Shown in pieces: positions 35,827 through 44,109 of a DNA stretch of 46,710 nucleotides (position 1 is its first letter; each line of letters starts with the position of its first letter). The DNA comes from Bacteroidales bacterium. Lineage in GTDB: Bacteria > Bacteroidota > Bacteroidia > Bacteroidales > Marinilabiliaceae. A program made the translations under genes and the position numbers. Below the pieces are notes generated by a model. That model worked only from the letters and a program-made list of their open reading frames with translations, ran no database searches and was not told where the DNA came from. Location: positions 1-46,710 of the forward strand of contig JALEMI010000104.1 in NCBI GenBank assembly GCA_022768325.1. The letters run 5' to 3'.

Positions 35827-35857
35827 CAAAGATAGGTGTTTTATCGTTCACTGCAAT
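35827..35857 (-). promoter_or_regulatory. Promoter for tRNA-Lys
   Basis: Minus-strand ATTG (35854-35857), exactly 19 nt, then TATCTTTG (35827-35834). Leader of about 35 nt. Confidence 0.7.
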
Positions 35858-35876
35858 AGGGGCGGGGCAATTTTTC

Positions 35877-36782
35877 CTACAAATTGTAGGGCGTCTCCTG
35901 ATAGACGTAGTAATTGAGCCAATTGGTGAAGAGTAGGTGGCAGTGGGAACGCCAGCTCTTTTGTGGAACTCGGGTAGGGTCGTCGTCGGGGAAATAGTTG
36001 TAGGGCATACGGATGAGGAGTCCCTTGGCCTTGTCGCGGAGGTACTCGTCTTTGAGCGTATCGCGGTCGTACTCAGAGTGACCCATAACGTAGATTTGGC
36101 GGCCGTCGTTGGACATGCTCAGGTATGGGCCAGCCATTGGAGAATACGCGAGGAGACGGAGATCGGGACAGGCGTCGATGTCGGCGCGGAGGGTACCAGT
36201 ATGGCGCGAGTGGGGCGCGCAGAAGACATCGTCGAAGCCGCGGACGAGGGGGACGGTGAGGTCGAGGACACGATGGCGGAAGACACCGAACATCTTCTCG
36301 GGGAGGGGGTATTTGGGGATTCCGTGATGATGGTAGAGGCCAGCCTGTGCGCCCCAGCAGATATGGAGAGTGCTGGTGACATTCTCGCGAGACCAATCCA
36401 TGATCTCGCACAGCTCCTCCCAATAGTCGACCTCCTCGAAGGGCATCTGCTCGACGGGCGCGCCTGTGATAATCATTCCGTCGTATTTGCGGCCGCGGAC
36501 CTCGTCGAAAGTGAGATAGAAGGAGCTGAGATGCTCGGCGGAGGTGTTGCGGGCAGTGTGGGACTTGACCATCATGAGATCCACAGAGGCTTGGAGAGGC
36601 GAATTGGAGAGAGCCCTGAGGAGTTGGGTCTCGGTGGTCACCTTGTTGGGCATGAGATTGAGAATCAGGATTCGGAGTGTACGGATATCCTGCGTCATTG
36701 CACGGCTCTCGCTCATTACGAACACGCGCTCGCTCTCGAGAGTCTTCTTGGCTGGGAGTGCGTCTGGAATGCGTATTGGCAT
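35877..36782 (-). CDS. metA: Homoserine O-acyltransferase MetA, probably acetyl-CoA-dependent
   Basis: Activates homoserine for methionine synthesis. The 301-residue protein has the MetA fold and catalytic residues at the E. coli positions: Cys142 ([11 protein letters not shown]), His235 and Glu237 (VMGHSEYD). At residue 111, in [10 protein letters not shown], it has Glu; in the family Glu111 goes with acetyl-CoA use and Gly111 with succinyl-CoA. So despite the usual name homoserine O-succinyltransferase, acetyltransfer is the better guess. An exact TAnnTTTG box lies about 54 nt upstream. No SAM riboswitch fits in the short leader. Confidence 0.95.
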   Translation of the reverse strand: MPIRIPDALPAKKTLESERVFVMSESRAMTQDIRTLRILILNLMPNKVTTETQLLRALSNSPLQASVDLMMVKSHTARNTSAEHLSSFYLTFDEVRGRKYDGMIITGAPVEQMPFEEVDYWEELCEIMDWSRENVTSTLHICWGAQAGLYHHHGIPKYPLPEKMFGVFRHRVLDLTVPLVRGFDDVFCAPHSRHTGTLRADIDACPDLRLLAYSPMAGPYLSMSNDGRQIYVMGHSEYDRDTLKDEYLRDKAKGLLIRMPYNYFPDDDPTRVPQKSWRSHCHLLFTNWLNYYVYQETPYNL

Positions 36783-36835
36783 GGTTTCTCTTTCCTTAAA
36801 AGATTAGAAGTGGGGAGAAAAAAGATGGTCGGGCA

Positions 36836-36843
36836 CAAAATTA
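36836..36843 (-). promoter_or_regulatory. -7 box for metA
   Basis: Minus-strand TAATTTTG matches TAnnTTTG; leader about 50 nt. Confidence 0.55.
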
Positions 36844-36937
36844 CTAAAAAGAGACGGTCTACTTAACCACGATGTGCGAGAATGTAGAATTTCTCACTAT
36901 ATTAGTTTTAGGCTTCAAAGAAAATATTTCCACTCGG

Positions 36938-38428
36938 ATGAAAATTCTGTACAGATTTTTCCTAATTATTGCCCTTGGCGCACCATTACATACGTATGGG
37001 CAGACGGGCGACTTGGAGAGAGCCACACCGGAATCGCAGGGCGTGGCATCGGAAAAGGTCGGCGCATGGTTTGACACCCTCATGTCGACACGCGGGACGG
37101 AGATACACAGCGCAATGCTCTTGCGACACGGGAAGGTGATTGGCGAGATTCACCCCAGCCCATTTAGGGCTGAGCATGGACACGCGCTATTCTCATGCTC
37201 GAAGACATTCACCGCGGCGGCGATAGGGATTGCGATTGGGGAGAAACGGCTCAAGATGGAAGACCTGGTGGTGGACATCTTGGGCGAAGAGCTTGTCGGA
37301 ATGCAGAAGACATTGAGCGTTGGCGACCTGCTGACCATGCGCACGGGCATACGGCCATCGGCAGAGATACGGAAACAGCCGACGGAGTGGACGCGGAAAT
37401 ACTTGGCATCGGAGACAGTGGACACGCCAGGGAAGCGGTTTGCGTACGACTCCATGGCGACGTACGTGCTTTCGGCAATAATCAGCCACGTGACGGGCGA
37501 AAGCACATTGGAGTATTTGCGGAAGCGGCTGTTTGAGCATTTGCACATAACGGAAGTGGGATGGGACTACGGCCCTGAGGGCGTGAGTTGCGGCGGATGG
37601 GGACTGTATCTTCAGACGGAATCGATGGCTAAATTTGGGCAACTGCTATTGGACAAAGGGCGATGGGAGGGGCGTCAGCTGATTCCGTCGGAATGGGTAG
37701 ACAAGATGATGAGCGTACACGTGGATAGCGTGGGGTATGGGCTACAGACGTGGCTGTGTGAAAACGGGACGGCGATGCGGGCCGACGGGCTTCATGGACA
37801 ATTTATAATAGTAATGCCGCAGGAGGACATGGTGGCCGTGATTACGCAGTGTTGCAACACGCTAGAGCCGGGGGAACATGAGCGCAGAGCCTTATTCCGC
37901 GACGTTGCCCCCACCCTATCGGAACAGGCATTGGCAGAGAGCGACGCGGCGAAAGAGTTGGCGGACAAAGAGAAAAGATATGCACTGCCGATGGCAAAAG
38001 GGGAGAAGGTTGGCAAGAGGCACGCGCGGCACATTGGGCAGCGCATAGAGCTGCCTGACAACAAACTGAAATGGAAGACGTTGACACTGCGTCGGGAGCG
38101 GGGCAAAATGATACTCGACGTAGAGAAAGAAGACGGAATGAGGGAGAGCGTACGGCTTGGCAACGGGCGATGGGAGGAGACAAAAGTGGCAACGAAATTC
38201 GCCCCACACTCACGAGGGACGGTGTTCGGGGCATACTCGGGCATGGGGCCTCACCTTACGGCCTGCGGGACTTACGGATGGGAGGGGGACAACATCCTCA
38301 ACGCGAAAATTATCTTTGTGGATTGGATAAGCGGCGTTGACATGAGCGTGGAATTTGGGGAAGAGGGGACGGAGTTGACATTTCGCCTAAACATTGAAAA
38401 ACAGCCTTTTACGATAAGAGCAAAGTGA
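36938..38428 (+). CDS. Exported serine hydrolase, beta-lactamase class C/CubicO family
   Basis: A 496-residue periplasmic protein. The ATG at 36938 begins a signal peptide (MKILYRFFLIIALGAPLHTYG); an upstream frame to 36872 lacks signal features and is rejected. The SxxK motif is Ser86-Cys-Ser-Lys89 in FSCSKTFTAA, the second motif is YDS (in place of YxN) in AYDSMATYVLS, and the third is HGQ in LHGQFIIVMPQ. The C-terminal about 150 residues form a beta-rich domain seen in some family members. Roles in the family range from peptidase to esterase, so the substrate is unknown. It shares a GTGA overlap with the glycosyltransferase after it. Confidence 0.88.
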   Translation: MKILYRFFLIIALGAPLHTYGQTGDLERATPESQGVASEKVGAWFDTLMSTRGTEIHSAMLLRHGKVIGEIHPSPFRAEHGHALFSCSKTFTAAAIGIAIGEKRLKMEDLVVDILGEELVGMQKTLSVGDLLTMRTGIRPSAEIRKQPTEWTRKYLASETVDTPGKRFAYDSMATYVLSAIISHVTGESTLEYLRKRLFEHLHITEVGWDYGPEGVSCGGWGLYLQTESMAKFGQLLLDKGRWEGRQLIPSEWVDKMMSVHVDSVGYGLQTWLCENGTAMRADGLHGQFIIVMPQEDMVAVITQCCNTLEPGEHERRALFRDVAPTLSEQALAESDAAKELADKEKRYALPMAKGEKVGKRHARHIGQRIELPDNKLKWKTLTLRRERGKMILDVEKEDGMRESVRLGNGRWEETKVATKFAPHSRGTVFGAYSGMGPHLTACGTYGWEGDNILNAKIIFVDWISGVDMSVEFGEEGTELTFRLNIEKQPFTIRAK

Positions 38429-39390
38429 ACCTGACGCGTGGAAGCAGAGTATTGGTCACAGCATTGGACTGGGGCCTTGGGCATGGCACACGGACATCGG
38501 CCATTGTTGGGACGTTGAAACGGCGGGGTTGCATGATAACCTTGGCGGGGAGCGGACGATCGTTGGAACTGCTTAGGCACGACCACCCCGAATTGGCGAG
38601 CGTAGAGCTGAAATCGTTCTCGCCGAGGCTGAGCAGGGGGCGGACTCAATGGGTGGCCATTGGGATGCAGGTGCCGGCATTCTTGTGGCGGACATGGTGC
38701 GAACGACGGGAGACGGCGGCACTTGTGGACGCTCTTCGCCCCGACCTCATAATATCGGACAACAGGTATGGCGTATGGGACAGACGGTGCGCCAGCGTAA
38801 TGATTACACATCAGTTGCGTCCACGGGTGAGCAGACATTGCCCGCGGTGGATTGAGGGCATTGTGGCGTACGCATTGCGGCAGATGATGAAGAGGTTTGA
38901 CGGGATACTCGTGCCCGACTGGCGCATTGGGGGACTTAGTGGAGACTTGTCCGCGGAGGGGAGCGAGGGACTGCGAGTGCATAAGATTGGCATCGTCTCG
39001 CGGCTGAGCGACACGGAGGCGGAGGTGGTGGGAGACGTGGAGTGGTTGGGCCTCGTATCGGGGCCTGAGCCGCAGAGGGGGATGTTTGAAAAAGAGCTGA
39101 TAGGGAGATTAGAGAAAGAGACGGGGCGGCGAGTAGTGGTATGCGGGCGCGGCGTTGGGCAAGAGGGCGACCGAAGGACAGAGGGCGGAGTGGAAGTGAT
39201 TGGACACGCTGACGGGCCTCGGCTTAAGGGGCTGATACTCTCGGCACGGAAAATAATATGCCGCTCGGGATATAGCACGATAATGGACCTTGCGGCATTG
39301 GGACGGCGGGCGGAGCTAATCCCGACGCCCGGGCAAGCGGAGCAAGAGTACATTGCGGAGAGGCTAAAAGGATGGGACGGATGGGAATAG
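38425..39390 (+). CDS. Glycosyltransferase, GT28/MurG-like fold
   Basis: A 321-residue GT-B type glycosyltransferase. The N-terminal part has RVLVTALDWGLGHGTRTSAIVGTLKRRG and DALRPDLIISDNRYGVW, and the C-terminal part has ICRSGYSTIMDLAALGRRAELIPTPGQAEQEYIAERL, which matches the nucleotide-sugar binding stretch of MurG/UGT-like enzymes. The start is GTG at 38425 within the GTGA overlap with the serine hydrolase stop. It ends rather early for the family and its sugar is unknown. The overlap ties it to the hydrolase; envelope glycan work is only inference. Confidence 0.82.
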   Translation: MNLTRGSRVLVTALDWGLGHGTRTSAIVGTLKRRGCMITLAGSGRSLELLRHDHPELASVELKSFSPRLSRGRTQWVAIGMQVPAFLWRTWCERRETAALVDALRPDLIISDNRYGVWDRRCASVMITHQLRPRVSRHCPRWIEGIVAYALRQMMKRFDGILVPDWRIGGLSGDLSAEGSEGLRVHKIGIVSRLSDTEAEVVGDVEWLGLVSGPEPQRGMFEKELIGRLEKETGRRVVVCGRGVGQEGDRRTEGGVEVIGHADGPRLKGLILSARKIICRSGYSTIMDLAALGRRAELIPTPGQAEQEYIAERLKGWDGWE

Positions 39391-39402
39391 CTAAAAAGTT
39401 CG

Positions 39403-39410
39403 TATATTTG
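39403..39410 (+). promoter_or_regulatory. -7 box for small membrane-anchored protein
   Basis: TATATTTG, exact match, 26 nt before the ATG at 39437. Confidence 0.6.
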
Positions 39411-39436
39411 TTTAGATTGTGCAACATTAGAAAGAG

Positions 39437-39847
39437 ATGGGTCCCATTGGCGTCCTCATATTAACAGCATTTGGCATCGTAAGCATAACACTTGCGACAG
39501 CCATCATTGTCCACAAACGGAGGAAAAACTTGGTAGAGATGCGGGTGAAGACAGTTGAGCGCTTGTGCGCATACCTGCTTCCTGGCGACAAGAAAGGGAC
39601 GATGCGTCAACAGTTAGTAGCCGACCTGCACGAACTGACAGGCCACAGATTTACCGACGAAGAGGTGTTGGATTATTACCTAAGAATAAAGGGTCTGCAA
39701 ATGGTAGACCTCAACACCCTTAACGACCCCGACACACGAAGATTCCTGATGGAGCCGACGAAAATAAAGCTCCACTATCAGGAGGTGGTGTCATTCTATG
39801 AAAAGTATTTGAATCAGCCCCGGGTAAAAGGTCAGAGCGCGATTTAA
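39437..39847 (+). CDS. Small membrane-anchored protein of unknown function
   Basis: A 136-residue protein I do not recognise. It has one N-terminal membrane helix (about 3-25, VLILTAFGIVSITLATAII), a basic stretch HKRRKN that would stay in the cytoplasm, and a soluble, mostly helical part with LHELTGHRFTDEEVLDYYLRIKGLQ. A consensus -7 box lies just upstream, so it is a real, independently expressed gene. Its stop overlaps the rnc stop on the other strand by 4 nt. Homology searching limited to Bacteroidales would show whether it is lineage-specific. Confidence 0.75.
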   Translation: MGPIGVLILTAFGIVSITLATAIIVHKRRKNLVEMRVKTVERLCAYLLPGDKKGTMRQQLVADLHELTGHRFTDEEVLDYYLRIKGLQMVDLNTLNDPDTRRFLMEPTKIKLHYQEVVSFYEKYLNQPRVKGQSAI

Positions 39848-40923
39848 CTTGTCGCACCCAGGCTGCGGAGCATATCGTCCTCGGAGTCGGACGAATCGGC
39901 GCAGTGGAGACTTGGGACGAGACCGTCGGGGGCATCAGCCTCGCACAATGGATTGACCTCGCTCGCCAAGGGGGCGAAAATATCCTCGCTTAACGGGAGC
40001 GAGGGTAGGCAGATATGCGCCGCCGTTTCGGTAGGGTTGGGGGTGGATGGGTATAGATTGAAGTGGAGACACTTTGCCGCTGTGTTGGCTGGCGGAAAAG
40101 GAAGGGGTTGACCGGCGGACGCGGATTGGGATTGGGGCGCGGCCTCGGAAGCGGAATCGTCGGAGGCGCGTTTGTCCTTCATCTCAATCTCGCCGAGGCG
40201 GATACCTTCGAGCACCATGCGTGCGGCCATTTGCTCAGCCAACTTCTTGGAGCGGCCGGCACCTCGACCGACGACGACATCGGCGAGCTTGACCTCTGTA
40301 ACGAAATTGACATCGGGATTTTTCTCCTCGTCGGTTGAGCGGTGTGTCTCGAAAAAGACCTCGACACCGGACTGCTCGCCGAGATTTACGAGTTGGCTCT
40401 TGTAATTGTCTTGCTTCATCTCTCCGAGGGCCTCGGCTATTCGCCTGTCGTTGGCGACGTGGCGGAGAGCGAACTTGCGGGCCTTGCGGAGACCGCCGTC
40501 AAGATAGATGGCGGCGACAAACGCCTCAAGGGCATCGCCGGGGATGTGGCTTATAACCAAATCCTTGCGGGACGTCATGACAATGTACTTATCCAGCCCG
40601 AGCTCCATGGAAATGGCATTGAGGCGGGCTCGGCAGACCATGTTGGAGCGCAGCTTGGAGAGATAGCCCTCCTGCTCATCGGGGAAGCGGTGATAGAGAA
40701 TGTCGGAGACGACGGCTTCAAGAATGGCATCGCCGAGATATTCGAGACGCTCATTGTTCTTGGCGTGGGCAGAAGCTGAATTAGCGAGACCGACGGACTT
40801 ATGGATGAAGGCGAGGTTGAAATGGCGCAAAGAGCGCGGCATATAGCCGGCCGTCTTCCATATAAAAAAATAAAACTTTCTTCCCTTTCGGGAAAAAAGT
40901 TTTATGAGTTCATGGATACCCAC
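39844..40923 (-). CDS. rnc: Ribonuclease III with long C-terminal tail
   Basis: Cuts double-stranded RNA in rRNA processing and mRNA control. The catalytic domain has NNERLEYLGDAILEAVVSDI (with Glu61 and Asp65) and the second acidic motif GDALEAFVAAIYLDGG. The dsRNA-binding domain spans about 172-245 (DNYKSQLVNLGEQ, GRSKKLAEQMAARMVLEG). After it comes an unusual about 114-residue tail (246-359), rich in Ser, Ala, Pro and acidic residues, which is not in standard RNase III (about 230-250 residues). Starts at the ATG at 40923, 8 nt after fabF stop, in the acpP-fabF-rnc operon. Convergent 4-nt overlap with the gene at 39437. Confidence 0.93.
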   Translation of the reverse strand: MGIHELIKLFSRKGRKFYFFIWKTAGYMPRSLRHFNLAFIHKSVGLANSASAHAKNNERLEYLGDAILEAVVSDILYHRFPDEQEGYLSKLRSNMVCRARLNAISMELGLDKYIVMTSRKDLVISHIPGDALEAFVAAIYLDGGLRKARKFALRHVANDRRIAEALGEMKQDNYKSQLVNLGEQSGVEVFFETHRSTDEEKNPDVNFVTEVKLADVVVGRGAGRSKKLAEQMAARMVLEGIRLGEIEMKDKRASDDSASEAAPQSQSASAGQPLPFPPANTAAKCLHFNLYPSTPNPTETAAHICLPSLPLSEDIFAPLASEVNPLCEADAPDGLVPSLHCADSSDSEDDMLRSLGATS

Positions 40924-40931
40924 GACGAAGG

Positions 40932-42176
40932 TTAAAGGGCCTTGAAGATAAGGGTACCGTTGTGACCACCGAAGCCGAAAGTGTTGGACATAGCGGCCTT
41001 GACTTGACGCTGTTGCGCCTCATTGAACGTGAGGTTAAGTTTAGGGTCGATGTCTGGATCGTCGGTGAAGTGGTTGATCGTTGGAGGAATGATGCCGTTT
41101 TCGATGGACTTGACGCAAGCAATTGCCTCAAGCGCACCTGTGGCACCGAGGAGGTGACCAGTCATGGACTTGGTGGAGCTGATATTGAGCTTGTAGGCGT
41201 GGTCGTTGAAGACCTTGCCGATAGCAATAAGCTCTCCCTTGTCGCCGAGAGGTGTCGAAGTGCCGTGGACATTGATGTAGTCAATATCCTCTGGTTTGAG
41301 ATCGGCATCGCGGAGGGCGTCGACCATGACACGAGCGGCACCATCGCCTTGTGGATGCGGGGCCGTGATGTGGTAGGCATCAGCAGAGTGAGCGCCGCCG
41401 ACGAGCTCGCAGTAGATATGCGCGCCACGCTTGACAGCGTGATCATACTCCTCAAGGACGAGGCAGGCGCCACCTTCGCCGATTACGAAACCGTCGCGGT
41501 CCTTATCGAAAGGCCTTGAAGCGGTCTTGGGATCGTCGTTGCGGGTGGAGAGAGCCTTCATTGAGGTGAAGCCTCCCACGCCTGAGACGGTGATGGGAGC
41601 TTCGGAGCCGCCGCTGACGACAGCCGTGGCACGTCCGAGACGGATAAGGTCGAAAGCTACGCAGAGAGCCGTTGTAGAGGATGCGCAGGCAGAGACGGTG
41701 CCGAAGTTAGGTCCACCGAGGCCGTGTCGGATAGAGATGTGGCCTGGGGCGATGTCCGCAATAATCTTGGGGATGAAGAAAGGGCTGAATCGTGGCGTAC
41801 CGTCGCCGAGGACGAACTCTTTAGCCTCGTCGAAGTATGTCTTGATACCGCCGATGCCAGTACCCCAGATGACGCCAATGCGACTTTTGTCTTCGTTGTC
41901 GAAATTAAAAGCCGCGTCGTTGATGGCCTCGTCCGCAGCGACGATAGCGTACTGCGTAAAGAGATCCATCTTACGAGCGTCTTTACCGAAAATCTTGTTT
42001 CCGTCGAAATTTTTGACTTCGCAGGCGAAGGTTGCCTTGAATTTGGTGGCGTCGAAGTGTGTTATGGGCGCAGCACCGCTGACGCCAGCGACGAGGGCCT
42101 GCCAAGTGTCGGCGAGATTGTTGCCCAGGGGCGAGATAGCACCTAAGCCCGTAACTACTACTCTTTTCAGCTCCAT
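40932..42176 (-). CDS. fabF: 3-oxoacyl-[acyl-carrier-protein] synthase II
   Basis: Elongates fatty acids by condensing acyl-ACP with malonyl-ACP. The 414-residue protein has catalytic Cys164 (TVSACASSTTAL), His304 (NVHGTSTPLGD), Lys336 and His341 (STKSMTGHLLGATGA). Full length. It follows acpP by 21 nt and precedes rnc by 8 nt, the widely conserved acpP-fabF-rnc order. Confidence 0.98.
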   Translation of the reverse strand: MELKRVVVTGLGAISPLGNNLADTWQALVAGVSGAAPITHFDATKFKATFACEVKNFDGNKIFGKDARKMDLFTQYAIVAADEAINDAAFNFDNEDKSRIGVIWGTGIGGIKTYFDEAKEFVLGDGTPRFSPFFIPKIIADIAPGHISIRHGLGGPNFGTVSACASSTTALCVAFDLIRLGRATAVVSGGSEAPITVSGVGGFTSMKALSTRNDDPKTASRPFDKDRDGFVIGEGGACLVLEEYDHAVKRGAHIYCELVGGAHSADAYHITAPHPQGDGAARVMVDALRDADLKPEDIDYINVHGTSTPLGDKGELIAIGKVFNDHAYKLNISSTKSMTGHLLGATGALEAIACVKSIENGIIPPTINHFTDDPDIDPKLNLTFNEAQQRQVKAAMSNTFGFGGHNGTLIFKAL

Positions 42177-42197
42177 AAATTCAGTTGTGAAGTCAGA

Positions 42198-42434
42198 TTA
42201 TTTGTTGTGAGCCTCGATGTAATCGATAGCGTCACCGACGGTCTTGATGTTCTCAGACTCGGTGTCGGGGATGGTGATACCGAACTCCTTCTCGAACTCC
42301 ATGATGAGCTCGACGGTGTCGAGGGAATCCGCGCCGAGGTCGTTGGTGAAGCTTGCCTCTTCTGTGACCTCGTTCTCGTCAACACCAAGTTTGTCAACGA
42401 TAATTGCCTTTACTTTAGCTGCAATCTCTGACAT
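42198..42434 (-). CDS. acpP: Acyl carrier protein
   Basis: Carries growing fatty-acid chains on a phosphopantetheine arm. The 78-residue protein starts [19 protein letters not shown] and has the attachment site Ser37 in [12 protein letters not shown]. The frame stays open upstream for 42 codons to an ATG at 42560, but that stretch ([20 protein letters not shown]) is not ACP-like and belongs to the leader. First gene of acpP-fabF-rnc. Confidence 0.98.
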   Translation of the reverse strand: MSEIAAKVKAIIVDKLGVDENEVTEEASFTNDLGADSLDTVELIMEFEKEFGITIPDTESENIKTVGDAIDYIEAHNK

Positions 42435-42795
42435 GATTTTCTTTTCGTTTTGGTTAATAAAAATCTTGAATGGAGGGTGCCGATGATAAGGGGGTAGTGA
42501 TATTAGCCTTTCCATGGCACTTTTTTGCCGTTTGGGGAGAGCCCCGGCGGGCGATGTCATAGGCGGACACCCGATGGGCGTTTTGCGAATAACGATGCAA
42601 AGAAAGCAAATAGCGCATGAATTTTCAAATTTCGGGGCAAAAAAAAGGCTTTGAATGGCAGTAAGTCGTTATATTTACAGACACAAATGTTTGACGCTGT
42701 GCGTTTTGCGTAGCGCGAGGTTGCGTATTGCCGCAGCCTTGTTGTGGAAAAGAATAGTATTCACGGAGCACAAATAAAACAGAATTGGTATAGCC
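42435..42795. other. Divergent intergenic region acpP / nucleoside transporter
   Basis: This 361-nt gap holds the acpP promoter (42598-42629) and its about 160-nt leader on the minus strand. On the plus strand there is a weak -7 box (TATATTTA, 42670-42677) and a leader hairpin GGTTGCG-tattgc-CGCAGCC (42719-42738). No small gene is apparent. Confidence 0.6.
42598..42629 (-). promoter_or_regulatory. Promoter of acpP-fabF-rnc
   Basis: Minus-strand TTTG (42626-42629), 20-nt spacer, TTTCTTTG (42598-42605, one mismatch). Leader of about 158 nt. Confidence 0.55.
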
Positions 42796-44064
42796 ATGTC
42801 ATTGCGGTTGCGTCTGACGACGCTTTTCTTTTTGGAGTTTGCCACTTGGGGCGCGTATTTGACCTCGATGAGCAGCTTCTTGGCCTCCAAGGGTTTAGGG
42901 GAGACGATAGGATACTTTTACTCGGTGCAGGGCTGGGTGTCGATTATCATGCCGACCATATTTGGCATATTGGCGGACCGATGGATAGAGGCTCAGCGGT
43001 TGCTTGGAGCGTCGCACTTGATTTCGGGTGGGTTGATGATGGCCGTGTGCTTCATTGGGATGACCACGCCGGAGTTGGAGTTTGGGGACATATTTCCGTT
43101 GTACTCGTTGTCGGTGGCATTTTATATGCCGACCCTTGGGCTTTCGAACTCCGTGGCGTACTCGGCCATGCAGGGCTCGGGGCTTGACACGGTGAGTGAC
43201 TTCCCGCGGATTAGGATATTTGGGACTGTCGGGTTCTTGGTCTCGATGTGGGCAGTGGACCTGCTGGAGATTCAGGAATCGGCTTGGCAGTTCATGGTTA
43301 GCGGTGCGTGGGGCATTGCGCTTGGCGTGTATGCGTTCACCTTGCCACGATGCGCCGTTAGCCAGGACGGAGGGAGCGGCAAGAGTTGGCAAGAGCGGAT
43401 GGGTCTTGACTCATTCCGCCTCATGAAAGAGCCTCGAATGTTCGCGTTTTTCCTCTTCTCGATGTTGTTGGGCGTATCGTTGCAGATTACCAACGGGTAC
43501 GCGGGGCCTTACATATTGTCTTTTGGCGACTTGGAAGAGTATAAAGACGCGTTTTTTGCGGGACACGCCAACTTGCTGATCTCGCTCTCGCAGGTGTCGG
43601 AGACACTGTGCATCTTGTTGATACCGTTCTTCTTGAAGCGGTATGGCATTAGGGCAGTGATGATAATCTCGATGTCGGCTTGGTTCTTGCGGTTTGGGCT
43701 GTTTGGGATTGGGTCGCCCGTCATGCCTGGGCTGTTGGCGTTGACACTCTCGATGATTGTATATGGCGTCGCGTTTGACTTCTTCAACATCTCGGGATCG
43801 CTATTTGTGGACAGCGAGGTTGAGCCATCGAAGCGTTCGAGTGCGCAGGGACTTTTCATGCTCATGACGAACGGCTTGGGCGCGGCGATTGGCACACTTG
43901 GGGCGCAAATGGTTGTGAACCACTTTGTTTACTCACAAAGCGGAATAGCGGAGCAGATGGAGGGTTGGAGGACGTCGTGGTTTATATTTGCGGCGTATTC
44001 GGCTGTGGTTTGCTTGGCGTTTGTGTTGACGTTTAAGGGAACGGGGGAGAAGAGGAAGGGATGA
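42796..44064 (+). CDS. Nucleoside permease, NupG/XapB-type MFS
   Basis: A 422-residue inner-membrane transporter, about 12 helices, of the nucleoside:H+ symporter branch of the major facilitator family. Telling stretches are FFLEFATWGAYLTSMSSFL at the start, YSVQGWVSIIMPTIFGILADRW, and FPRIRIFGTVGFLVSMWAVD. It likely imports nucleosides. It uses G-ending codons (TTG, GTG, GGG), unlike the fatty-acid genes beside it. It converges on the Res gene with a 45-nt gap lacking an obvious terminator. Confidence 0.87.
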   Translation: MSLRLRLTTLFFLEFATWGAYLTSMSSFLASKGLGETIGYFYSVQGWVSIIMPTIFGILADRWIEAQRLLGASHLISGGLMMAVCFIGMTTPELEFGDIFPLYSLSVAFYMPTLGLSNSVAYSAMQGSGLDTVSDFPRIRIFGTVGFLVSMWAVDLLEIQESAWQFMVSGAWGIALGVYAFTLPRCAVSQDGGSGKSWQERMGLDSFRLMKEPRMFAFFLFSMLLGVSLQITNGYAGPYILSFGDLEEYKDAFFAGHANLLISLSQVSETLCILLIPFFLKRYGIRAVMIISMSAWFLRFGLFGIGSPVMPGLLALTLSMIVYGVAFDFFNISGSLFVDSEVEPSKRSSAQGLFMLMTNGLGAAIGTLGAQMVVNHFVYSQSGIAEQMEGWRTSWFIFAAYSAVVCLAFVLTFKGTGEKRKG

Positions 44065-44109
44065 TTTAAGGCCTCTCTCCTCCCGAAACGACTCCCCCCA
44101 AAAAGGTTG

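Noticed and set aside
36783-36871. SAM riboswitch before metA
   Set aside because: The leader is only about 50 nt with no multi-stem fold.
36872-36937. Upstream extension of the serine hydrolase by 22 codons
   Set aside because: It would place a non-signal sequence ahead of a clear signal peptide starting at 36938.
42435-42560. Upstream extension of acpP by 42 codons
   Set aside because: ACP is complete from 42434; the extension is leader sequence.
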